Assembly: GCA_025399215.1 (NCBI GenBank)
Contig: MU621138.1
Location: 1-64,000 of the forward strand
Direction of reading: 5' to 3'
DNA length: 64,000 bases
From: Globomyces pollinis-pini
Taxonomy: Eukaryota; Chytridiomycota; Chytridiomycetes; Rhizophydiales; Globomycetaceae
Position numbers and translations under genes: made by a program. Shown here one piece after another: positions 1 to 11,711 of the stretch. The notes under the pieces were generated by a model. That model was not told where the DNA came from. It did not search any database and saw only the letters and a program-made list of their open reading frames with translations. Position 1 is the first letter of the stretch. Every line of letters begins with the position of its first letter.

Positions 1-368
1 CCATTTTCCAATTATTGTGGACAAAATTGGCTAAAAAGTAATGGATTTTTACATTATTACGACTCTGGAACGAACTAAAATCAGAAAATTAAATCGATAG
101 GAAACAATTTTGAATTTGCAGTAAAGTTCAGTTAGTCGCACACTTCACGTGATAAACACCAGTTGCTGATGTCATCATTCAATGAAGATAGAAGAAATGA
201 AATGAACAGTAACAGAGGTGAAAAAAGGATGCAATGTATGTGATTAGTTATTTTGGCACGATTTTATGAAAACGTAAACGTGCCAAACATAAATAATGAC
301 TTTTCCACGATTACCTAAAAGTTTACAAAAAAAAATATCTAAGAGATCTTTTTCTCATTCAATTAACT
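1..368. promoter_or_regulatory. Upstream region of the SEC14 gene, no gene seen
   Basis: I see no coding region. The stretch is AT-rich, holds a CACGTGA E-box-like site near 148 and several short A/T runs just before the SEC14 start at 369. It probably carries that gene's promoter, which is inference from position only. Confidence 0.4.
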
Positions 369-1385
369 ATGTCAAGCACAATTACACCCGAAGAAAGCTT
401 AGTGGCATTCAAAAGAAATTTAACCAGCAAAGGACGATACGATGCGAATCTTCATGACGATTATTTGCTCTACAGATTCTTACGAGCAAGAAAATACAAT
501 TTGGAAAAAGCTGAATTAATGTTTACCAATTACCTTGATTGGAGAATCAAAGATAATGTGGATGATATTGTCAACAGTTTTAGTTTCGAAGAAGAAAGTA
601 AAGTGCATGCTTTATATCCAAGGTGCTCCATTTCATTCTAATATATTTATAGATATTATCACAAAACCGATAAAATTGGACGAACAGTGTACGTTGAACA
701 ACTGAAAAGTTTAGATGTTGGTGAATTGTTCAAAAGTACTACCACCGAACGATTAACCAAGAAACATATCCGAGAATTTGAGTAATCTTTGTTTATATTA
801 ATCATAAGGAAATTCTCAAAGTATCGAATTGTCGCGTGTGGATTAAAAGCGGGGGTGCACCTAGAGCAAGGCCTAAGTATCATGGACCTCAAAGGAGTTC
901 CACTCTCCCAGTTTAATCAAGTTAGAAAAGTCATTCAATTACTCTCTTCTATTGCAGCAGATTATTATCCAGAAACATTGGGTAAAATGTTTCTCATCAA
1001 TTGTCCTACACTATTTACTGCTGTTTGGGCAGTCATCAAGAGCTTTCTTGACGAAACTACTGTTGCAAAAATATCTATTTTGGGAAGCAATTATAAAAAG
1101 CAACTGTTGGAACACATTGCAGAAGAAAATTTACCAGCGTAATTGTTGATATATGACTAAGATTTAGATCTCTTGGTGGTAAATGTGAATGTCCAGGAGG
1201 ATGTGAAAACTCTGATATTGGACCAGTAATAATCAGCTATTAATAAGTTTAGTGGAACGATGGAACAGTTGCAGGATATCCAGATAAATTATACGAAGGG
1301 TTTAAGGCAAGAGATTCAGGGTATTTTTTTTAGAAAAATTAACATTCCTAGCCAAGCTGCACGACCTTCAGGTGCTGCTATGTAG
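369..1385 (+). CDS. SEC14: SEC14-like phosphatidylinositol/phosphatidylcholine transfer protein (CRAL-TRIO)
   Basis: Cytosolic lipid-transfer protein that swaps phosphatidylinositol and phosphatidylcholine between membranes and supports phosphoinositide signalling and Golgi secretion. Six exons joined across introns 623-652, 782-808, 1139-1167, 1226-1252 and 1321-1351 (27-31 nt) give exactly 290 residues, close to yeast Sec14 (304). The CRAL-TRIO-N part carries LYRFLRARKYNLEKAE; the lipid-binding part carries DLKGV, YYPETLGKMFLINCP, ILGSNYKKQLL and AENLPA, followed by a Gly-rich GGKCECPGGCENSDIGP segment equal to the Sec14 SDIGPW region. The start at 369 is the first ATG and aligns with the family N terminus. 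A PI-specific phospholipase C lies 0.8 kb downstream, so both genes touch the same lipid pathway. Function is certain at family level; yeast-like essentiality is not testable here. Confidence 0.93.
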
Positions 1386-1553
1386 TTGTCAAGACGCGAT
1401 TAAGCCAATAAAACTAAGTGATTTTTTTCTAATTGATTAAATTTTAAATATTGAATTGAAATTGCTTTGAGATCAATACATTAATTTGATTGCATTCTTG
1501 GTTCATTTGGTTAATTTGCAAATGTCAATGAAGGAAATTTTTTCTTTTTTTGA

Positions 1554-2024
1554 ATGTCGTTTCTGAACCTTCAATATGGTAGATTACTACCAAAGTTAAA
1601 CAATTTGTTGCCCAAACAATTCTTTCTAAATCAAAGATTCTATATGAACAAATCTTATCTGGAGTTGGATTCAGCTTCAAAGCTAAAGTTTATTCCACCT
1701 CAAACTGGTACCGTTTGATTTACATTTAATCATTCTATAGAAACATTAAAAGAACCAGTTGATTTTTTAAAAACCATTGGTAGAGATTGCGAAAGTGTTG
1801 CAGATAAATTTCAATCTTGGGATCATTTATTCACATGCACTACCAAAGAATTGGAATCCATGGGTATTAAACCAAAGATGAGAAAGTATATTCTAAGCCA
1901 AAGGCATTGGTTTTGTAGAGGGAAAGAACCAGTGGCAATTGAAATTCCAAAACGAAGACATAATTACTTGAAATTGAAGGCAGCTGTTAAATTGTTAAGA
2001 TTGAAGAAACTCGGATTAGCTTAA
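1554..2024 (+). CDS. FYV4: Mitochondrial small ribosomal subunit protein mS41 (FYV4/IGR motif)
   Basis: Component of the mitochondrial ribosome small subunit. Two exons split by a 33-nt intron at 1708-1740 give 145 residues. The basic, hydroxylated N terminus (about 30 residues, few acids) looks like a mitochondrial presequence. The IGR motif that defines the family is present: FLKTIGRDCESVADKFQSW, then LFTCTTKELESMGIKPKMRKYIL and a basic tail. The ATG at 1554 is chosen because the next ATG (1576) is out of frame and closes at once. It follows SEC14 on the same strand after about 170 nt, with the two genes otherwise unrelated. The family call rests on motif and length. Confidence 0.85.
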
Positions 2025-2222
2025 TATAATCGCTTACGATTACATACTCGCAATTTACGCTGAATGTGAGTCTGGTAACTAAATAATTTCACTGTCTTTG
2101 AGTATCTAATACTGGATTGCTCAAACCAATGAAATTTCACTGTTAATCTTTACAAAATCGATAGGCTTTAATCTCTTTAAGTCGTGTGTGCTTAAATTTC
2201 TTTACTTCAACACGCTCAACTC

Positions 2223-5200
2223 ATGCAATCAGATCAGAAACCAAGACTAAGGACAAATCCTTCTTTGCTCTCTTTGGTTTCTGGTTCTGATCAGAAACTA
2301 CTGACTGATCCTTATTTAAATCCAGGTGTTGGTGATACTCCATTACCCTCTCCTTCCAATTATTCTCCTTCTCCTCTTGAATTGGAGGTTTATTCTTCAG
2401 AACCCGTTAGAAAAAGCTTAATGATTAGCAGAAGATGCTCTACAGTTGATGTTAATCCTCATAGTTTACAGCATATGCTCATCAATGGTTCAAAGTTACT
2501 CAAAATATCAAAGAAATCAAATACTAAACCGATGGAAAGAACTTTAAAAGTAGAATTGTTTCCTCAATCGTTGCTATTATGGGAAAACAAAAATCAGATA
2601 TTTTCGTCGAGTATAAACTATAATGTCTAACATTTACTTAGGTATATGTCTATATTAATACTGACCATAATTTTAGGTAAAAGATCTAGATTCTAATAAT
2701 ATCTAGGTAACTATTTCTTATTCAATTAAACAGGATTCTACAGTTCCATTTCAAGCCATACTAGAAATTAGAATGGGTCAGGTACAAATTGATGAAATTT
2801 GGTTTATATTAGAACACTGAAGTATTTAAAAAGAATGGAAAAGATCCAAGTTTGGAAGAAAGAACGTTCAGCATTATCTACCTTGATAAAGGGAAATACA
2901 AAACATTAAACTTTCTTACACCACATGCAGAACTTTGCTCTCAATGGGTATTTGGATTACATATTCTTCTGACTACACAAAACTCCACCATTCATGAATT
3001 ATTAGGTTTTCCTGCGTTCTTAAAAGAAATGTGGAACAAGATTGACTCAGCCAATGAAGGGCTTCTGGATCTTGATCGAATTACACTGTTAATGAAATCT
3101 TTAAATATTAAGCTATCGCGTAATGAAATTAAATCTGCATTGAAGGTAAGCAATCATTATTGTTGCACTACTATATCATCTATAATCAGTTTGTGAATAT
3201 GTACTTATATATTAGCAATCCAATATTTCAAAATCGTCATTAGTTAACTTCGATACATTTGAAAGGTAATAAGAATCACAGATCTTATTTGAATACATAG
3301 GTTTTACAGCAGTTTAAGATTTCGACCAGAAATAGCTGAATTATTTTCAAATTTATGTTTAACAAACCCGCAATATTTGACTTTTAACGAATTTTATACA
3401 TTTGTATGTGAAACGCAACAGATGGGATGGGACAAATTAAGATGTGAAGAAATATTTCAGAAATTTTTAGATTCGGATACAAATGGAATGGATATTGAAC
3501 ATTTCACAATATTTTTAATCTCTTCACGTAATAACGTATTCAGAAAGACTTGTATGGAAGTGTATCAAGATATGGATAGACCATTATGTGACTATTTTAT
3601 CAATTCCTCACATAATACGTATAGAATTCTTTTACTGAATACAATATAGATACCTATTGGGAGACCAAATTGTCAGTGAAAGTTCTGTGGAAGGTTACAT
3701 TCGAGCACTTCAAAAAGGATGTCGATGTGTTGAATGTATTTGACTCTCTGTTGACTTTTAGTGGATTGTTGGGATGGTCCAAACCTGCAACCAGTCATCT
3801 ATCATGGACGAACATTGTATATCATTTAACTCTAACACTACCATAGGACATCAAAAATATTTTTCAAGGATGCAATTGAAACTATTTGTAAATATGCGTT
3901 TGTTAGTTGTTCTACACCTTTGATTCTTTCATTTGAAATGCATTGTTCATTGGAGCAACAAAACATTATAGCTAGGATGCTTATCAATACATTTGGTGAT
4001 TCACTCCTTGCTGAACCAGTTGCTGGATATCCTTTAAATCTATTACCCTCACCGAATCTATTAAAAAACAAAGTATTAATTAAAGTATCTTGATGTCGAT
4101 TAAATATCTTTAGTGTAAATATCCTGACACAATATACGACGAACAGCAAGATTCGGGGGATGATACTAAAGGTATAATTATATGAACTTATTTATTTGAT
4201 ATTTTAGTTTCAACAACTCCAATTGAAGGCGTTATTTTAAAGCGTCCCAGTCTTTTGTCTCTTCGAAGACCACCTAGTTCTGAATCCAATGAAAATTGTG
4301 ATGTGGTAAGACCAAAAACTAAAACATTTCAAATATCCAAATCTTTATCCAAATTAATACCATATTTGAGGGGCACACCTTCCAAAGGATTAGAAACACT
4401 AACCAGTAACACATGATAAACTCATTAATGCAAGGTGACCTTCAATTTAATCATTTGTTTTCCTTTACTGAAGGAAAGGCAACAACATTCATGCAAAAGC
4501 AATTAGATACATATAAACAATTAACTTCCGCAAATCTATTGCGAGTATACCCGTCAATTTTACGAGTGACTTCATCCAATTATGATCCACTACCATATTG
4601 GATAAATGGTACTCAAATGGTAGCCTTAAATTTTCAAACTTTTGGTATTTATCTATTGTTTAATACTAGATCGATCTATGGAACTGAATAAAGCCTTATT
4701 TGAAGATAATGGAGGATGTGGATTTGTATTAAAGCCATCAAAGTTAAGTAAACCTAGACGTATTCGAATAGATGTAAGTTCTTTTTACTTACAAAACAGG
4801 TGATATCTGCTCAACAAATCCAGCAAACAATAGCCAATCCTTCTGATTCGATAAAAGCTGTTGTGACTATCGAAACCTTTGGTCATGAAGTTGATAATTT
4901 GAAATTTAAAACAACAACTAAGAAATCTAATGGATTTAATCCACTTTGGAAGGAACATTTTGAATTTCAAATTCAATATCCAGATTTTTGTTTTATGAGG
5001 TTTCAAAATTGATTTTTTTAAAGCAAATAGATTTCAACTGGTTGATGTTGATCCTCCTTTCACAAACGCCCAATGTTTCGGTTCATATACCATCAGACTC
5101 TCATGTTTAATGCCAGGTATTGATATATAATTTAATCATAGGATATCGTCATATACCCTTAAATGATCGAATGGGTGAACGGTTAGGATTTTCCACCGTT

Positions 5201-5227
5201 TTTGTAAAAATATCGTTTAGTGAATAA
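2223..5227 (+). CDS. PLC1: Phosphoinositide-specific phospholipase C, delta type (PH-EF-X-Y-C2)
   Basis: Hydrolyses PI(4,5)P2 to inositol trisphosphate and diacylglycerol. The parts can be read in order: a Ser/Pro-rich N terminus, PH domain (strands around 2400-2990), EF-hand region (to about 3550), X domain beginning [10 protein letters not shown] domain (about 4240-4740) and C2 domain (4740-5227). The catalytic set is intact: His in SSHNTY, Glu and Asp in VELDCWDG, the second His in YHGRTLTS and Glu in LSFEMHCS. The Y domain shows [16 protein letters not shown] and the usual [14 protein letters not shown] block. A 31-nt intron near 4997-5027 splits the C2 domain. The PH domain is interrupted by an unusual run of abutting intron-like units at 2611-2733 (see findings). 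It is a full-length, probably active, calcium-dependent enzyme that could act with the G-alpha proteins further along, although no link is shown. Confidence 0.9.
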
Positions 5228-5377
5228 CCAAATGTCATTTATTGGTTAGAATTAAACAATAATGTTTAATCTAGTGTATCCACGTTAAAGTGTACATAAA
5301 ACTGTATGTCGTACAAAAATTTTAATCTAATTATGCAAGTCAGAGGAGTTTTATATAAGAATGAGAAACAAAAAATT

Positions 5378-8300
5378 TCAAAGTAGTGACATCATTAGAT
5401 CGCTTGACTTTTCAGAGTCTTTAACTGTACCTAGACCTAGTCCATAAAAACGTGCCAAGGAGATGGATGCAAATTGGCAACCTAATTCATGTGACATTTT
5501 GTAATACTTAAATGCGAGTTCTACATTTCTGGAACATCCCATTCCCATTTCGTATGTATAAGCTAAGTGATAGGTTGCTTGAGGATGTTTTAAATTTGAC
5601 AGTTCTTTAAGAAATCCTAGTGCCTTTGATAAATTTTTAAACTCGGGATGGTAAAGATAAAATTTAGAGACTTGATATTTGGAGTCGGTAATGTGTTCAC
5701 AAGACTCTTGGTAATAATGATATGCTTTCGATAGATCTTGGTTAACTATTTGACCTTGGTGGTAATACATGGCAACTTTATACATGGCATCAATATTCCC
5801 CAACGATGCTGATTTCTCATAAATGGCCAATGCTTTCAGTGGGTCGCTTGATTCAATCACTGTAGCAATTTGAGCAGAAGCTAATGGATGATCCAGATCA
5901 GCAGCTTTTTGGAAATGTTCAATTGCTTCATTTACACTTTTCGTGACGGCTGTTCCTTCAAAATAAAACAACCCCAAGCGATAATGGACATCTGCCAATC
6001 GGCTTGGAATTAAAGCAGAAGGGTCTTTTAATGCATTCTGAAGAAATTGAAATGATTTTTGTTCATCTTTCTCCACAGTATCACCTTCCAAAAAGCAAAT
6101 ACCCAAGAAATACATGGCGTCAGAATCACCTTTTTCAGCAGCTTGGGTAAAAAGTTGGATCGCTTGTGACTTGTCTTGCTCGATACCATCGCCATTGAAA
6201 AGACATTCCCCAAACAAGAACTGTGCACCACTATCACCTTTACTAGCGGAATTTCGGTAAAGGGCGATGACTTTGGCTGGAGTTTGGGAAAGCTGTGGAA
6301 AGGTAACCGTAGATAAGGGTTTGAGAGGCGTCACAACGGTTGAACCGACATTCACAAGTGGAGGCTTGATAAACGGACTCACGGATGTGAAGGGGTTGAT
6401 AGGGAATGGTATATGTGGTTTTGGTGTTGATTCCAGATCCAATTGAGTAATATGTGAATTTTTTGGTGTTATTGGGTTTGGGACAGTCTCTTTAAGGAGA
6501 ACTTGGGGTGTGCTGGTCACTTCATCAACAATTGTTGTATGTTGTTGATAATCTTTATGTGGAGTTGTTGGATATTTTGGTGATGAACAGTGAGGAGTTT
6601 GAACTTCATTTGTTGAACTAAATGAGGTAGAGATAAAAGGTCTCATCTGAGATGGTTCCTTTAATTTCGTTACACTACAAACATTGGACTCCGCCTCTAA
6701 TAATTCTTTACTGTTTTTTTCCAAGTGATGGTTCTTCTTTGGTGTTTCTGGAAGGTTGATTGTATGATCTTTTACATGAGGTGTCATAATTTGATCATCA
6801 AATAAACGCCTATGTGAGTCATCTTCTTCATCTCCGATCCGGTCAGCAGTATGGTGATCTTTATGAGGAGATCGAGGAATAGACGAATCGTTGTGTTTGT
6901 CAGGAGTCATGTACTCATCCTCAACATCCCCAATAATTTCACCTTCTTCCATAGACATATCTCCTGGCTCTTCATCTAAGTGCATTGTTACAGGAAGAGT
7001 GGTGGCAATATTAGGCATTGCTGTCTGTACGTTAATATAATTTATTTCACCTTAGTGGGTGTGGAATATACGACTGATTCATTCTTTTTCACCGATTCCT
7101 CTTGAACTATTGGTGAGATCTCCGGGATATTATCCATTGCATAATCTGGTATCTCCTCTGCATCTAGTACCATATCAACGTTCTCGACTGGCTCTTTCTC
7201 CGCCATATCATTATCACCAATTAAACAATTGTGCTCTGCTGTAACTTCTTTTTCTTGGGCCAATTCAGGTTCAAGACTGGATTCAACTATTATCTGACTT
7301 TCAGGCATTGCATTTGGTTGACTAACAGTAACTGTTTCGTCTGGATCGCTCCATTCAGAATCGGATCCTTCATGATCTGGCATGTCGAAATCTACGAGGG
7401 TAGGTTCAAAATCCACATCAATTGCCACAACCGCTTCTTCGGTTTTCTCACTATCCTCTGAGACCTGACATAAAAAAATAATCCTAAAAGATTACCTTTA
7501 ACTTTTTGTGGATTCTATCTTTTTTGCCACGAACATAATTTGATCGTCTTTTCAGTTTTGGTTCATTAGTATCAATATTGGACAACGGCTCCGCTGCTGC
7601 TGGAACTAGTGATGAAATTTCCCTCTCAACTTCTGATATCGCCTCTGAAACCTGAGCATCTACTGTACTATTATCCATTGTTGACTCGGCTACGAAGCCA
7701 ATCTCAATTGAATTTTCCAAATTGTCTTCAGTAAGATTTTCATCATTTTCGAACAAATCTGAAAATCCATCTTCATTATCACTGTCGGTAACAATTGTAT
7801 CATCGTTTGCATTTTCCGATGCTAATGACATGGCGTGGTCATTGATATCTACCGTACGACCATTCTGTGATTCTGCTAATGTCTCTACATCTTCTGTCAT
7901 TTGAAAATTTACAGTTTCCGTTGCGACTGAAGCATTTTCTTCCACTTGAGCTGTAACTGTTATACTATCGGCATCCATTTGTATTGCATTGGAAGTAGCT
8001 GGACTTGACACAATATGCTGATCAGATGAAGAATTTGGGACTGCTGAAGACTGTGGATCTTCAGCAGCTGAGTTCGAATCAAGTGCAATTGATTTGTTTA
8101 CAGTGGCAAGAAGAAGCTGGGACATCTGAACGGTTTCGTTACCAATAGACATTGCAGATTCCGAATTCTTCAAACTCAATTCGTGATGGGCCGTTTCGGC
8201 TGGCTTATATTTGAGATCTGCAGAAAGTTTGTAATAATGTAAAGCCTTTTTTACATCTGAGCGAATATTGATTCCATGTTCATAACATCTACCTAAATGA

Positions 8301-9606
8301 TACATTCCTTCTGGACAATCATATTTTTCTGCAGCAATTCTATAATGTGAGATTGATTTATGTGGGGCTGCTGCTGTTCCGATTCCTAATTCAAAGCATT
8401 CACCTAACCTTGTAAAGGCCAGTCCCAATTCCTCCTCTGATGCATTTTTATATAACGCAAACGCAGTTTTATCATAATTTTCATTCTTTTTCTTGGGTTT
8501 TGACGGAATACCCATTCGATTTCTGTAGCAATCGCCCAAATTTACTTTTGCTGTCGGATCACCCGGTTTCTCCAATGTGTCTGTTGCGGCAGTGTTATAG
8601 TACCCAAAAGCTTTTTCGTATGACTGTGGGACACCTTCACCTTTTCTGTGGCAATCGCCTAAAAAGTTTAACGCATCTTGATCATGTTGATTTGCGGCTA
8701 AAGTTGCATATTCAATGGCCTTTTCCAAGTCTTTAGGGACACCTTCACCTTCGTAATAACAACTAGCAAGCATAAACAAAGCCACTGAATCATTTTCAAA
8801 GGCAGCATTTTCAAATAAAGAAATTGCTTCTTTTAAGTTCTTTTCTACTCCTCGACCTTCTAAATAACAAAGTGCAAGGTTTGACTGCGCGATTCCTACT
8901 AAGCCTTGTCCCACTGCCTTCTTATAGTGCTCGAAAGCTTTTATGTCACTCTTTTCTACCACCGCACCAATTTCATAGAATGTACCTAAATTGAGCTACA
9001 AATTTATGATACCTAAGTTATGTATAGCATCCAAATGTCCTTGTTCCGCAGCTTTCTCATAATAATAGAATGCTCGTTCCCAGTCCTTTTCAGTACCAAT
9101 TGCGTGTTCAAGACATTGACCAACATGAAATTGAGCAATTGCCAAGTTAGACTCTGCCAGCCTGACGTAAGCGGCATATGCCTCTTCTTGATTAACAGGT
9201 CGCCCTTTTCCCTCCATCTGCATCATTGCCAAGTAAAAGTCTGCCATCAGAGATCCTCCATTTGAAGCAGAAACATATAATTTTCTAGCATGTTCCAAAT
9301 CTTTTGGAACTCCAATTCCTCGATGAAAACAGAATCCAAGTGACCATTCAGTCAAAGAAACAGGTGTATGGTTCGGATCGACAATTTCCTGCTGAATTCC
9401 TATTCTTCCTCTTGCTGATTCGTTCTGGTAAAGGGTGATTAACCTGCAATAAATGGAGATCAGTGATACCTGCAATGAGCAACGGCATGAAATAGTTCAG
9501 CAGCATGAAGATAATACTTCAGAGCATGACTAAACTTTGATTGAGCAAACAGCGATTCAGCTTCGTCGAATGCCTTTTTTGCCTTCTTTTGCTGTTGTAA
9601 ATTCAT
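5378..9606 (-). CDS. Large Sel1-repeat protein, 1,372 residues
   Basis: Five exons (introns 9444-9469, 8986-9012, one of 31 nt near 7483-7513 and one of 26 nt near 7020-7045) add up to exactly 1,372 codons plus stop. The N terminus (MNLQQQKKAKKAFDEAE) is a TPR-like helical pair; then come two large blocks of Sel1-like repeats, one about residues 50-470 and one at the C terminus, each repeat ending in patterns such as A-x-x-x-LG-x-CY-x-x-G-x-G-V-x-K. Between them lies an acidic, Ser/Thr/Pro-rich, probably disordered region of several hundred residues with few bulky groups. Sel1 repeats form solenoid scaffolds, as in Chs4/Skt5 or Hrd3, but no signal peptide, CaaX box or membrane span is seen, so neither of those roles can be assigned. 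It ends convergently with PLC1 150 nt away and its start faces PPIL4. Confidence 0.88.
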
Positions 9607-9747
9607 GAAAAATAACTTGACCAAAAAGTATAGTAAAAGACTTTAGCGATACCTGGACTTTGAATCGTTGAAGGCAATTAAAATCGAATACATACTGGAT
9701 TAAATTATATCTTACCAATTCAATCAACTGGATTTGTCGATACTGAA

Positions 9748-11267
9748 ATGTCTGTTCTCATTGAAACCACCCTGGGTGAAATCGTCATTGATTTATACAC
9801 TTCAAAGTGTCCTCAGTCTTCGTTAAACTTTCTTAAACTCTGCAAACTAAAATACTACAACTTTCATCTCTTCCACACTGTGCAGAAAAACTTCATGTAC
9901 CAATAGATTTCTTATTGATCTTTAGTTGTCAAACAGGAGATCCTGATAGTACTGGTCAAGGAGGGCAGTCTATCTGGGGAACGATTCACGGAGATCAACG
10001 AAAGTACTTTTTTCCTGAAATAAGGAAAGATTTAATCCATTCAAAGAAAGGTTGGAAATCATACACTTATTTTGTAATTAGGTCTGGTATCGTTCGCTTG
10101 TCATGGAAGTGGCAAAAATTTAAGAGCTGCCTCACAATTCTTCTTCACATTAGCAGACGAATTAGATTCACTAGATGGAAAACACACTGTGTTTGGTGAA
10201 GTTGCGGAGGGATTGGATATCCTAGAAGCAATCAATCAATCTATTTGTGACGAAGGAGGTCGACCATACCGTGATATCAGGTATGGATTAATTGATAATT
10301 CGATAGAATCAAGCACACGATAATCTTGGACGACCCATTTGATGATCCTGAGGGATTTATCGAACCTGATCGTTCTCCTGTACCCACTGAGGCTTTATTG
10401 AAAGCCGCTCGGATTGATCCTGGTAAATTGTCGATGGCTTTAGCTAATGAAAAACAGATGAGGTTTTAGTTGAAGATATCCCCGAAGAAGAAAGAGAAAG
10501 ATTGGCACAATTGGATGAAATCAAAGCTCGTGCACTTACACTAGAAATGGTGGGAGATTTACCGTTCGCCGAGATCAAACCGCCAGAAAACGTATTATTT
10601 GTATGCAAATTAAATCCAATTACACGTGATGAAGATTTGGAAATTATATTTGGTAGATTTGGTACTATATTGAGGTCCTTTTCATTTTTAATTGTTAGTT
10701 GTGAAATTATCCGAGATAAAACGTCAGGGGAATCATTAGGGTATGCATTTATTGAATATGAAAATAAGCAAGACTGTGAATTGGCTTACTCTAAAATGGT
10801 AAACAGTAAACCTTAAACGTTAGGAAAATGTGTTGATTGATGATCGTCGGATTCATGTTGATTTTTCTCAATCCGTTTCAAAATTAAACAACGAATTTAA
10901 TGGTGGTAAAGTCAGTTATGGAAATGGACTGGAAAAAAAGACTAGATATCGTGACCAGATAGAAAAAGAAGACGATTATGAGTTGATCTTTGATCACCAA
11001 GGCCACAGCAGTAGAGTTGATGCTTCAAAATCAAAATCAAGAGAGAAAGAAGATGACATGAAAAGAAGAAGTGAAGATAGTAGTGATCGTAGGGACGGAA
11101 GAAGTCGCAGTCCTCAGAGAGGTCGTAGCGGAGATAATCGGGAATCTAGAGATGGAAAAGATCGATCAAATTCTCGTTGGCGAGATCGAAGCCATAGTCG
11201 TGATTCAAGACATACTGATTATCGGAAAAGAAATGATGATCGATATCGAGACCGAAGAGCAAGATAA
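9748..11267 (+). CDS. PPIL4: Peptidyl-prolyl isomerase-like 4 (cyclophilin + RRM, nuclear)
   Basis: Nuclear cyclophilin with an RNA-recognition motif, associated with splicing complexes. Seven exons joined across introns of 29, 31, 26, 35, 24 and 25 nt (for example 9897-9925 and 10675-10698) give exactly 449 residues. The cyclophilin domain starts [18 protein letters not shown] and contains [12 protein letters not shown] and HTVFGEV. The family-specific linker [20 protein letters not shown] precedes the RRM, whose RNP motifs include LFVCKLNP and GYAFIEYE, followed by [16 protein letters not shown]. The C terminus is rich in Arg-Ser/Arg-Asp, typical of splicing factors. The cyclophilin loop [18 protein letters not shown] differs from the usual catalytic segment, so isomerase activity is doubtful. 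The 24-nt intron is among the shortest in the window. Confidence 0.92.
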
Positions 11268-11711
11268 GTTTATAGCAGCATACGATAAATCGTCATCAAA
11301 GGAAAGAAATTCTTTTATTCTTTAATAAACTAGATTTGCAAGCAGATGTTCCTGTCTATAAACTTGTTCATTTTCGATATTCTTTAGACCATTAACTATT
11401 ATAATTACACAATGTTCTAGCAAACAATGGTCAACATCTATAGTATGTAGTATCACAAAACATTACAACCAGTTCAAAGAATATAGAAATCCCCACTGTT
11501 TTCATTTACATTTAAATGGATATTGAACTTGCTGTTGAATCCAATCGGTGGCTCAGTACTTATCGGCTTGAATTCATGCTAGATTAGCTGTTCCTAGTGT
11601 TTCACATTAAAAGCGGAGTTGAAGTAGCGTTACATCAACGGACTTTATCTTTCATACTTTAAACACCAATAACATCTCATTAGACAATAGATTAATGAGT
11701 ATTAATGTAAT
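11268..11711. other. Intergenic region between convergent PPIL4 and DDX47
   Basis: No coding exon or RNA gene recognised. AATAAA-like signals follow the PPIL4 stop (about 11322). At about 440 nt it is long for a convergent intergenic region in this gene-dense window, but I see no structure that explains it. Confidence 0.4.

Noticed and set aside
5378..5960. Chs4/Skt5 or Hrd3 identity for the large Sel1 protein
   Set aside because: No CaaX box, signal peptide or membrane span, and repeats are split by a long disordered region unlike either protein.
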